Below, one piece after another: positions 1-6,433 of a stretch of 8,275 bases of DNA. The stretch's first letter is position 1; the number at the start of each line of letters is the position of its first letter. A program made the translations under genes and the position numbers. Under the pieces are notes generated by a model, which was not told the DNA's origin, ran no database searches, and saw nothing but the letters and a program-made list of their open reading frames with translations. Source of the stretch: an uncultured Coriobacteriaceae bacterium (GTDB lineage Bacteria; Actinomycetota; Coriobacteriia; Coriobacteriales; Eggerthellaceae); assembly GCA_900552365.1 (NCBI GenBank), contig URZP01000060.1, positions 1 to 8,275 of the forward strand, read 5' to 3'.

Positions 1-375
1 TTGCTCTAGCTTGTCCGGAACCGTCTTGGCTTTGACTTTCATTTTCCCGGCAGCGCTTCCAGCCAAATAGGCAAGCGACTCCTCTTTAACCTCTTTGGCT
101 TTGGGGGCCGTTTGATGCTTTGACGCAGAAGAACCCTGCAAAGTGGGCTTCATCTGAACATCGCCGAAGTCGTCGCTTTGCTCGTTGACTGCGGAATCGG
201 CAGACTCATACTGCGAGGCCTCTACGCCGTCGTAGTAATACTCGACCTCTTCGCCGTTCTCGTCGACGATGGCAAAACCAAGCTCGTTGCCGTCTTCGTC
301 TTCTATATAGTAGGCGATGTCTTCTTCGGTGTACTCAAGCTCGATGAGCTCGAAGTCATCGTGATTCTCGGCCAT
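1..375 (-). CDS. Hypothetical acidic protein, partial (C-terminus beyond the window)
   Basis: The minus strand is open for 125 codons from an ATG at 375-373 to the left edge without a stop, so the gene is cut by the window. The start is supported by a strong ribosome binding site (TGGAGGA, 389-383) 7-8 bases upstream, placed 24 bases after the smpB stop, which suggests the same operon. The protein is sharply bipartite. Residues 1-52 hold 21 Asp/Glu and no Lys/Arg, with many Tyr and two similar turns (DEDGNE at 26-31, DENGEE at 38-43). Residues 72-125 are low in complexity, with ten Lys, no Arg and much Ala/Ser. No signal peptide or membrane segment is visible in the part seen. I do not recognise a family. 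The acidic part may form a small beta-hairpin unit and the rest looks like a flexible linker leading to a domain outside the window. That it is a real gene is well supported; its function is unknown. Confidence 0.8.
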   Translation of the reverse strand, partial: MAENHDDFELIELEYTEEDIAYYIEDEDGNELGFAIVDENGEEVEYYYDGVEASQYESADSAVNEQSDDFGDVQMKPTLQGSSASKHQTAPKAKEVKEESLAYLAGSAAGKMKVKAKTVPDKLEQ

Positions 376-382
376 GCGTCCG

Positions 383-389
383 TCCTCCA
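383..389 (-). promoter_or_regulatory. Ribosome binding site of the acidic partial gene
   Basis: On the minus strand this reads TGGAGGA, a near-perfect Shine-Dalgarno sequence with GGAGG 8 bases before the ATG at 375. It fixes the start of a gene that would otherwise be judged only by its open frame. Confidence 0.8.
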
Positions 390-399
390 GAAGGGCTCG

Positions 400-864
400 T
401 TAGCGAACGCGCTCTTTCAGCGCACGCTGAATATCGCGCTGCTGATCACGCTCGGCAATGGATTGGCGCTTGTCATGGATCTTCTTGCCGCGTGCGACCG
501 CGATCTCGACCTTCACAAGCGAGTTCTCTTTGAAGTACATCTGCGTCGGGACAACCGCCATACCGCGCTCGCGAACCTTCTGCTCGATAAGGCGGATCTC
601 TTTCTTATGTAGAAGCAGCTTGCGCTTACGGTCGGGGTCGACATTAGCGATGTTACCGTTACGATAAGGCGCGATATGAACATTGTGCAGCCACGCCTCG
701 CCCCCGCGAATCAAAACGAAACAGTCGGTAAGCTGGCAATTGTTCTCGCGAAGGGACCTGACTTCGGTTCCCGACAGCTCGATGCCGGCCTCGAAGCGTT
801 CGAGGATCTCGTATTCGTGGAACGCACGGCGATTCTTCGCGATGGTCTTTCGTTCGCGCTTCAT
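400..864 (-). CDS. smpB: SsrA (tmRNA)-binding protein SmpB
   Basis: SmpB binds tmRNA and carries it to the empty A site of stalled ribosomes for trans-translation; it acts in the cytoplasm. The 154-residue product has the family's usual length and landmarks: IAKNRRAFHEY near the N-terminus (8-18), GTEVRSLR (32-39), the beta-barrel segment HNVHIAPY (60-67), RKLLLHKKEI (81-90), and the conserved C-terminal tail GKKIHDKR..IAERD (126-140), which becomes helical in the ribosomal mRNA channel. The ATG at 864 is chosen because homology begins there; the frame is open further upstream to 1083, but that part reads as the neighbouring gene out of frame. AAGGGG lies about 10 bases upstream. Only one base separates this start from the stop of the upstream small gene, so translation is probably coupled. 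RNase R, a known SmpB-tmRNA partner, is encoded two genes upstream. The ssrA gene itself is not in the window. Confidence 0.97.
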   Translation of the reverse strand: MKRERKTIAKNRRAFHEYEILERFEAGIELSGTEVRSLRENNCQLTDCFVLIRGGEAWLHNVHIAPYRNGNIANVDPDRKRKLLLHKKEIRLIEQKVRERGMAVVPTQMYFKENSLVKVEIAVARGKKIHDKRQSIAERDQQRDIQRALKERVR

Positions 865-865
865 C

Positions 866-1147
866 TTACCAATACCCCTTCGAGTGCCTGCGCTTGCGAG
901 TCTGCTTTTCGGGCCTGAAGTCAAGCTCAAGCTGCCCGTCAACGACGGCATTCGAAGCTTTTTTCTTCTCGATCTTGTCGATAGACCACGAAACAGCATC
1001 TTTTCCGTACAGCTCGAGCATGCGCATGCGCGCATTATGCTGATTGTCCTTCGAGTTGAGGCGAGCGTCGCTCTCGAATTCAAAGAAGCCCGAACCGCGT
1101 ACGTCTGCCGCCGCGGGTGAAATGTAATGTGCCATGAAAGTAGTCAT
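866..1147 (-). CDS. Hypothetical small basic protein between rnr and smpB
   Basis: This is a 93-residue protein if the ATG at 1147 is used. The frame stays open to a TTG at 1204 (112 residues), three bases after the rnr stop, and there is another ATG at 1135. None of these has a recognisable Shine-Dalgarno sequence, so the start is uncertain. The stop (868-866) is one base from the smpB ATG. The N-terminal half is rich in Phe and acidic residues (GSGFFEFESD) and is followed by a probable helix (about 36-60) with NARMRMLELYGKDA. After a KKK stretch comes QLELDFRPEK, then a strongly basic end (TRKRRHSKGYW). There is no membrane segment and no family I recognise. The reality of the gene is supported by its tight fit between rnr and smpB and its protein-like composition. 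Its position between two trans-translation genes hints at an RNA or ribosome-linked role, which is inference only. Confidence 0.7.
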   Translation of the reverse strand: MTTFMAHYISPAAADVRGSGFFEFESDARLNSKDNQHNARMRMLELYGKDAVSWSIDKIEKKKASNAVVDGQLELDFRPEKQTRKRRHSKGYW

Positions 1148-1154
1148 GGGTGGA

Positions 1155-1163
1155 ATGATACCA
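1155..1163 (-). promoter_or_regulatory. Possible extended -10 promoter just before the small gene
   Basis: The minus strand reads TGGTATCAT, which fits an extended -10 element (TGn followed by TATCAT, 5 of 6 to consensus). It has no clear -35. Its expected transcription start falls within a base or two of the ATG at 1147, which would give a leaderless or nearly leaderless mRNA. This would explain the missing ribosome binding site, but a match of this quality can arise by chance. Confidence 0.25.
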
Positions 1164-1207
1164 CGCGCACGCGCCACGGAGGCGAAATCGCAGAGGGCAA
1201 CCAAGCT

Positions 1208-3322
1208 TCACGAATGCGTTACCGGCTTCTTTCCTTTTTTGCGAATGGGCTTGAAGTCGAGACGACGCGTCCTTCTATCGGCCGATACCAGCATGACGGC
1301 CATCTGCTGCCCCAAGCGGTACTCGCGACCTGAGTCGGTGCCTATCAATCGGTGGCGAAGCGAATCGAACAGGAAGTACTCACGGCCCAGATCCTCGATG
1401 CGGATCATCCCCTCAGCGGTGTTCTCGAGCTGAACGAACAAGCCATACGAGGTAGCCCCCGTCACCATCGCCGAGAACGTTTCGCCGACATGCTGCTCCA
1501 TCAGTTCAACGATCTTGACCATCTGCGATTCCTGCGATGCCTTCTCGGCTTCGCGCTCCATTTTCGAAGAATGCTCGGCGATCCACGTAAGGCTTGACAC
1601 TTCCTGATCGAATTTCTCACCGCGCTTTGCAAGCGCAGCCTTGAGCATCCGATGCACGACAAGGTCGGGATAACGCCTGATCGGACTAGTGAAATGACAA
1701 TATGCCTCACTTGCAAGGCCGTAATGGGGCTCGCAGTCGGGCTTGTAGACGGCGCGCATCATGGAACGAAGAACGATCATGTTGACGAGCTTGCCCTCGG
1801 GGCGGCCCTCCGAGAACGAGACCGCTGCAGCCACAGCGTGGGGATCGCCGGACAAAAGCCAATGAGCGCCGATCTTCTTGAACCACGGGTACTCGTCCAG
1901 CACAGGGATCAAACCCTCAAGGCTATCGTACGAAGGAGCTTCGTGAACGCGATAAATGCACGGGAAAGACTTGTCGCGAAGGAATCGCGCAACCGCCTCG
2001 TTCGCAAGGATCATGGATTCTTCAATGAGCTCGGTTGCATCGGTTTTACGGCGCAAATCGACATCGACCGGCGCCCCTTCCGTATCAAGACGAACGCGAG
2101 CTTCCACGGTCTTGAAATCGATGCCGCCGACCTCGCGTCGGGCGGCTGCGCGCTGCTTGGCGATGAAGGAAAGACCGCTGATTCGTTTGGCGAGGTCGCC
2201 CGAAAGCGCGAGAACTTCGGGTACGGCGATGGAAAGGGCTGGCGTCGAAACGTCGCCGTCCTTGTTTTCAAGAAACTCTTGAGCCTGGTCGTAGGTAAGA
2301 CGTGCCGCCGACTCGATGATCGCAGGGTAGATATCCGAGGAAAGCACCTTGCCCTCGGCGTCAAGGTACATGTCAACCGTCATCGTTCGACGAGCTTCAA
2401 AAGGACGAAGCGAGCACAGGTCGCAGGAAAGTTCTTCTGGAAGCATGGGAATCACACGGTCGACAAGGTAAACGCTGGTTGCGCGCCTTCGTGCATCGAG
2501 GTCGATTGAAGAACCCCATGGAACATAATGCCCGACATCGGCGATATGGACACCAAGACGCCAAACGGCACCGCTTTGTGGATTAGAAACGGGTTCGAGC
2601 GAAACCGCATCATCAAAGTCGCGCGCATCGGCTGGATCGATGGTGAAGATAAAGCGCTTGCGAAGGTCGCGATACCCTTGGCTCAACGCACTTTCAACGT
2701 CAAGTTTCGAATTGCGAGCCTGCTCGAGCGAAGCTTCCGAAAACGAAGTCTCGAACTTATGACGCCCGACGATGAGGTCGATAGGGATTTTCTCGTCATC
2801 AGCTTCGCCCAAAACCTCTTGGACGATTCCCGTCGCGGCGCTGTTCCTCGTAGGAAAAGAAGTGATACGGACGCTGACAATCGAACCGTCGGGAATGCCC
2901 GGCGTGTCCTTAATCTGAGTGAAGATATCATAATTGATGCGCGGGTCTTCAGGCACGACGACACCGAACGGCTCAGCGATCTCGTAACGCCCGACAATGA
3001 CATCATGCGCGCGCTGAACAACGGCGACGACACGCGCAAAAGGTTTCTTGCCTGAACCCGAACCTGACTTGCGCCCACCCTTATTCGAGCGCTCTTCAGA
3101 ACCCGTATCGGTTTCATGCTGGGGCATGCGGTACTTTCCCTGATTGGGCAACGGTGCGATATCGACCAAGTCGCCATCGAATGCGCCGTGCATTTTCGAC
3201 TGAGGGATGAAATACTCACCTTCGGCAGTGACGACAAAGCCATAACCGCCGGGACGAGCCGAAAGCGTTCCTCGGGGGTGGCCTTTGGGCATACGACGAG
3301 TATGAGATCTTCTACGAGGCAT
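1208..3322 (-). CDS. rnr: Ribonuclease R (RNB-family 3'-5' exoribonuclease)
   Basis: RNase R degrades structured RNA processively from the 3' end, including rRNA and the mRNAs released by trans-translation. The 704-residue protein has a cold-shock RNA-binding domain (about 17-58, GTLSARPGGYGFV), a second OB region (95-170), the RNB catalytic domain (about 218-555) and an S1 domain (about 611-690). The catalytic metal-binding aspartates are seen in TIDPADARDFDDAV as D229, D235, D237 and D238. Other family signatures are VIPMLPEELS (290-299) and FTSPIRRYPDL (544-554). It is shorter than the roughly 780-810 residues of the Bacillus and E. coli enzymes: the N-terminal helix-turn-helix is missing and the basic tail after S1 is short (KPIRKKGKKP). 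The linker at 60-94 is a low-complexity Ser/Gly/Lys/Glu stretch. The start lies 5 bases after the ctp stop with no clear ribosome binding site; an ATG at 3292 is an alternative. Co-transcription with smpB fits their shared pathway. Confidence 0.96.
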   Translation of the reverse strand: MPRRRSHTRRMPKGHPRGTLSARPGGYGFVVTAEGEYFIPQSKMHGAFDGDLVDIAPLPNQGKYRMPQHETDTGSEERSNKGGRKSGSGSGKKPFARVVAVVQRAHDVIVGRYEIAEPFGVVVPEDPRINYDIFTQIKDTPGIPDGSIVSVRITSFPTRNSAATGIVQEVLGEADDEKIPIDLIVGRHKFETSFSEASLEQARNSKLDVESALSQGYRDLRKRFIFTIDPADARDFDDAVSLEPVSNPQSGAVWRLGVHIADVGHYVPWGSSIDLDARRRATSVYLVDRVIPMLPEELSCDLCSLRPFEARRTMTVDMYLDAEGKVLSSDIYPAIIESAARLTYDQAQEFLENKDGDVSTPALSIAVPEVLALSGDLAKRISGLSFIAKQRAAARREVGGIDFKTVEARVRLDTEGAPVDVDLRRKTDATELIEESMILANEAVARFLRDKSFPCIYRVHEAPSYDSLEGLIPVLDEYPWFKKIGAHWLLSGDPHAVAAAVSFSEGRPEGKLVNMIVLRSMMRAVYKPDCEPHYGLASEAYCHFTSPIRRYPDLVVHRMLKAALAKRGEKFDQEVSSLTWIAEHSSKMEREAEKASQESQMVKIVELMEQHVGETFSAMVTGATSYGLFVQLENTAEGMIRIEDLGREYFLFDSLRHRLIGTDSGREYRLGQQMAVMLVSADRRTRRLDFKPIRKKGKKPVTHS

Positions 3323-3327
3323 AGGTA

Positions 3328-4623
3328 TTAATTCGACAGAAGGCCGCTGGCATAGCCAATGGCGTAATCGTACTGAGCGTCACCGGAATCTCCGTTGACA
3401 ACGGTAATATCGGGGTTGATGCCGGTTTTATCGATGCTTCGGCCCTGGGCTGTGAGGTAATAAGCAGCCGTATAGCGGATTGCGCCGCCGAACGACAACT
3501 CACGAACAACCTGGACGGAGCCCTTTCCAAGCGTGGCTTCACCAACAATAGTGCCGCGCTGCGTTTCCTTGAATGCAGCGGCAAGCACTTCGGCACTGGC
3601 TGCAGTGTTTTTGTTGACAAGAACAACCAAAGGCCTGACGGTAGCGCTCGTACCCGAAACAGCTTTTGCGCTCGTGCCGTTCTTGGTTTGAATCTGCACT
3701 ACGTTACCGCTGTTGATGAACAAACTGGCGATGCTGACGGCTTGATTAAGATAGCCGCCCGGGTTGTCGCGCAAGTCAAGGACATAAGCCTCGACGCCCT
3801 GAGCCTCGAGCTCTTCAACTGCTTGGCGAACAAGCTCAGAAGAATTCTGCGTGAACTGCTTGATGTTGATGTAGCCAACGCCATCGTTGACGGAAGTGGT
3901 GATATTGCGTGACGAGGACGGCTCGCACGGAAGAGCAGTGGTGAACTCTTGCCCACCCGTCGACTCAAGCGACTCGGGTCGACGCCATGTGATTGCGACA
4001 GACTGGCCTTCAAGATTGTTGAGTGCAGCAATAACCTCGGCACGGGTCCAAGCCTGAGAGCGATCGCCATTGATGGCAACAATGAAGTCGCCCACACGGA
4101 CATCGGAAAGCTGCGCTGCAGAACCTTCGAACACATCGACTGCATATGCTTGACCGTTGTATTCAGAGAACATCACACCAACGCCCGCATACCCCTCGGC
4201 GTCGTCAGACAGCAGCTGACTGTAGCGAGAAGGGTCGAAGTAGCGGAAGTAAGGATCTTCCGAGGCTTTCGAGAACGAGGCCATGACCTCGTTCGTAGCC
4301 GCATCAAGGTCGTATGAGTCCATCGAATCGGCGTTGAGAACCTCTTCGACTTCGCTCATTCTGGCGGACAGCGCATTGTAAACGTCCTTTTTAGATGCCG
4401 CTGCTTTGGAGTCTTCAACACCCGTCACAGACTGAGAAAACCCAAGCGACTGCAACCACATGGAGTTGCCACGGACGAAGAAGCCCAGCAGAAAAGCGCA
4501 GCAAATAGCAAGTATGACCAGGGATGACCTGATCATACGTAAATTGCGCGCACGCTTTTTCCGCGTGCGCGCTGCAAGTCGAGATTGACTCTTAGTTTTA
4601 TTATCTTGCGAATCCATAGCCAT
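3328..4623 (-). CDS. Membrane-anchored S41 C-terminal processing peptidase (Ctp) with PDZ domain
   Basis: This 431-residue protein has a basic cytoplasmic N-terminus (10-33, rich in Lys/Arg) and one membrane anchor (about 33-51). The outside part holds a helical region (70-140), a PDZ domain (about 143-215, starting GYAGVGVMF) and the S41 protease core (about 245-410). Core landmarks are YINIKQF, LDLRDNPGG (282-290), the Ser loop NTAASAEVL (339-347) and the Lys motif GKGSVQ (366-371; K367, Q371). Members of this family cut proteins near their C-termini outside the membrane and act in envelope or division control. Compared with E. coli Prc, the alignment from Ser loop to Lys is gapless, but the usual nucleophile position is Ala342 and the serine is the next residue, Ser343. 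The enzyme may therefore be altered or use a shifted serine. Its place right after ftsEX (18-base gap) matches ctp genes beside ftsEX in other Gram-positives. The ATG at 4623 lacks a strong ribosome binding site; an ATG two codons later is possible. Confidence 0.94.
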   Translation of the reverse strand: MAMDSQDNKTKSQSRLAARTRKKRARNLRMIRSSLVILAICCAFLLGFFVRGNSMWLQSLGFSQSVTGVEDSKAAASKKDVYNALSARMSEVEEVLNADSMDSYDLDAATNEVMASFSKASEDPYFRYFDPSRYSQLLSDDAEGYAGVGVMFSEYNGQAYAVDVFEGSAAQLSDVRVGDFIVAINGDRSQAWTRAEVIAALNNLEGQSVAITWRRPESLESTGGQEFTTALPCEPSSSRNITTSVNDGVGYINIKQFTQNSSELVRQAVEELEAQGVEAYVLDLRDNPGGYLNQAVSIASLFINSGNVVQIQTKNGTSAKAVSGTSATVRPLVVLVNKNTAASAEVLAAAFKETQRGTIVGEATLGKGSVQVVRELSFGGAIRYTAAYYLTAQGRSIDKTGINPDITVVNGDSGDAQYDYAIGYASGLLSN

Positions 4624-4641
4624 CAGGATAAGCCAGCAATG

Positions 4642-5553
4642 CTAAACCTTCAAGTAGCGACGCATTGCGAACGCCGAACCAATAAGGCCGATGACCAGAC
4701 CTGCGACAAGAAGACCAACGTAAATGAACGCGTAAGTCTGACCAGCGACGTCCATGGGCAGGAAGGTAAGCGCAGACTGAACCTTGGGCAATGCAACCCT
4801 ACGGATAAGCTCGATGCTGCCGATAGCCAAGAGCGAACCGATGATGGCGTGCATAGCGCCTTCCATCAGGAACGGCCCGCGAATGAACCCGTTCGAAGCA
4901 CCTACCAAGCGCATAATGGCGATCTCCTTGCGCCTTGCCAAAATAGCGAGGCGAATGGTGTTGTTGATGAACACCATGGCGATAAAGATCAACAGCACGA
5001 TCAAAGCAAGACCGATGTAGCGAACGTAGCTAGTAAGCTGGAACAGTCGCTCAACGGTTTTCTGACCGTACTTCAGCGAGTCAGCGGGATTGCTAGGCTC
5101 GTCGCAAGCCTTCTTGAACGTGGAGTTTTCCACGATTTGACCTGCAACGGACTCAACCATCTGCGGATCGGAAAGCTCGATGGTCAGCGAAGCCGGCAAC
5201 GGGTTCGCGCCGTCAAGCTGATCGACGATCTCGGGATTCGAAGACATAGCGCGGAAGTTCTCAAGCGCCTGATCCTTCGAAACATAAGAAACACCGGAAA
5301 CGCCATCGATACCCTTGATCTCGCTGGTGAGCGAAGAAACCTGGGAGTCGCTTACGTCGTCACTGAGATAGGCCGTGATGGTGACTTCGCTCTCGACGGA
5401 ACTAACCACGTTCTCGATGACGGCCGCACCCACCAAGAACACGCCGATGACGAACAGCGACAAGAAGATGGTGATGATGGAACCGAGCGTGGTGGACAGG
5501 TTGCGCGCAAAGCCGCGCAGAGCCTCTTTGATGAAGTAAATGAAACTAGACAT
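4642..5553 (-). CDS. ftsX: Cell division ABC transporter permease FtsX
   Basis: FtsX is the membrane half of the FtsEX complex, which passes ATP-driven movement through the membrane to activate peptidoglycan hydrolases at the division site. The 303 residues show the family layout: a short cytoplasmic N-terminus (MSSFIYFIKEALRGFARN), TM1 (about 22-46), a large extracellular domain (about 47-177) that binds the hydrolase partner, and TM2 (178-198), TM3 (about 229-250) and TM4 (275-296). The conserved cytoplasmic segment ARRKEIAIMRLVGAS (206-220) between TM2 and TM3 is diagnostic. The start overlaps the end of ftsE by 8 bases (ATGTCTAG), typical for this pair and a sign of coupled translation; GGGGAG lies 12 bases upstream. 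No hydrolase of the PcsB/EnvC/RipC type follows, so the partner must be encoded elsewhere. Confidence 0.96.
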   Translation of the reverse strand: MSSFIYFIKEALRGFARNLSTTLGSIITIFLSLFVIGVFLVGAAVIENVVSSVESEVTITAYLSDDVSDSQVSSLTSEIKGIDGVSGVSYVSKDQALENFRAMSSNPEIVDQLDGANPLPASLTIELSDPQMVESVAGQIVENSTFKKACDEPSNPADSLKYGQKTVERLFQLTSYVRYIGLALIVLLIFIAMVFINNTIRLAILARRKEIAIMRLVGASNGFIRGPFLMEGAMHAIIGSLLAIGSIELIRRVALPKVQSALTFLPMDVAGQTYAFIYVGLLVAGLVIGLIGSAFAMRRYLKV

Positions 5554-6379
5554 CGAAACCGTACACTCCCCTGTCCTGGTCGCGCGTCAGATGACCGCGG
5601 TCGAGCGCGATAACGCGGCGACGCATGTTGTCGACCATCTCGCGGTCGTGCGTTGCAACCAGAACCGTAGTGCCCGTGCGATTGATTCGCTCGAGCAGGT
5701 CCATGATGCCGCGCGAGGTTTGCGGGTCGAGGTTTCCCGTAGGCTCGTCGCAGATAAGCAGCGGCGGGCGATTCACAATGGCACGAGCAATGGAAACACG
5801 CTGCTGCTCGCCGCCGGAAAGCTGGTCAGGCATCTTGTTGAGCTTATCCTGCAAGCCGACAAGACGCAGGACCTCGGGGACCTGGGTCTTGATGACGTGG
5901 CGGCTCTTGCCGATTACCTCAAGCGCGAACGAGACGTTCTCGAAAACAGTCTTGTTCGGGAGAAGCTTGAAGTCTTGGAAGACGCAACCGATGTTGCGAC
6001 GAAGATACGGAACGCGCCAATTGCGCATGCTTCCGAGATCCTCGTTCGCAACATAGATATGTCCTTCGGTAGGCTTGAGCTCGCGAGTAAGAAGGCGAAT
6101 CATAGTTGATTTGCCCGAGCCGGAATGACCAACCAAGAAGACGAACTCGCCTGCATAAATCTGCAGAGAGATGTCATGAAGGGCAGGCCTATTGGGCTGA
6201 GCAGGGTAAACCTTGGTCATGTGGTCGAAAGTGATAACCGGCTCCCCCGTTTGACGAGGAACGTCTTCCACATCAAGGACGGGAAGAGACTCGGAGAGCT
6301 GGGAACTCACTTGCCTTTGCGGTGCCGCATGAAGGCCACCGGCACGCCGAGGAGACCCTTGGGTGCTTGTATTTGTCAC
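5546..6379 (-). CDS. ftsE: Cell division ATP-binding protein FtsE with N-terminal extension
   Basis: FtsE is the cytoplasmic ATPase of FtsEX. All ABC motifs are intact: Walker A GHSGSGKST (84-92), Q-loop Q135 (CVFQDFKLLPNKTV), signature LSGGEQQR (187-194), Walker B LLICDEPTGNLD (207-218) and the switch His in ATHDRE (H244). Canonical FtsE begins at the equivalent of VITFDHMTKVYP, here residue 48, so this copy carries about 47 extra residues that are Pro/Ser/Gln-rich and probably disordered. The GTG start at 6379 is supported by CGGAG six bases upstream. No better start exists near residue 48, where the codon is GTT; the ATG at residue 54 lies inside the first strand and has no well-spaced ribosome binding site. 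It is the first gene of the ftsEX-ctp-rnr-smpB run. In many Gram-positives prfB sits upstream of ftsE; here it is transketolase. Confidence 0.96.
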   Translation of the reverse strand: MTNTSTQGSPRRAGGLHAAPQRQVSSQLSESLPVLDVEDVPRQTGEPVITFDHMTKVYPAQPNRPALHDISLQIYAGEFVFLVGHSGSGKSTMIRLLTRELKPTEGHIYVANEDLGSMRNWRVPYLRRNIGCVFQDFKLLPNKTVFENVSFALEVIGKSRHVIKTQVPEVLRLVGLQDKLNKMPDQLSGGEQQRVSIARAIVNRPPLLICDEPTGNLDPQTSRGIMDLLERINRTGTTVLVATHDREMVDNMRRRVIALDRGHLTRDQDRGVYGFDV

Positions 6380-6385
6380 AGAATA

Positions 6386-6390
6386 CTCCG
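6386..6390 (-). promoter_or_regulatory. Ribosome binding site deciding the GTG start of ftsE
   Basis: The minus strand reads CGGAG, six bases before the GTG at 6379. It favours the long form of FtsE over any internal start. Confidence 0.65.
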
Positions 6391-6422
6391 TTCAGATTGC
6401 ACGATTACTATGACAACCTTAA

Positions 6423-6431
6423 ATTTTAGCA
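6423..6431 (-). promoter_or_regulatory. Candidate extended -10 promoter for the ftsE operon
   Basis: The 54-base gap between the transketolase stop and ftsE reads TGCTAAAAT on the minus strand two bases after the stop codon. This is an extended -10 element (TGn plus TAAAAT). No good -35 is found 17-18 bases upstream. Transcription would begin near 6416, leaving a leader of about 37 bases. The gap is AT-rich compared with the flanking genes and shows no hairpin with a T-run, so read-through from the transketolase genes is also likely. Confidence 0.35.
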
Positions 6432-6433
6432 GA

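Noticed and set aside
1..399. A tmRNA (ssrA) gene next to smpB
   Set aside because: The bases downstream of smpB are a continuous open frame with its own ribosome binding site. No tRNA-Ala-like acceptor arm or tag frame was found.
865..1083. A 73-residue upstream extension of SmpB in the same frame
   Set aside because: SmpB homology begins at the ATG at 864. The extension overlaps the small hypothetical gene in another frame and is Ser/Arg-rich in the manner of out-of-frame reading.
1652..2509. A 285-codon plus-strand open frame opposite rnr
   Set aside because: The minus-strand frame carries the complete RNB domain, and the plus-strand translation shows no family features.
4585..5613. A 342-codon plus-strand open frame opposite ftsX
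   Set aside because: It is antisense to a confident ftsX and its translation is a polar, repetitive mix typical of a shadow frame.
6380..6433. A terminator between the transketolase and ftsE genes
   Set aside because: The gap is AT-rich but I found no stable inverted repeat followed by a T-run on the minus strand.
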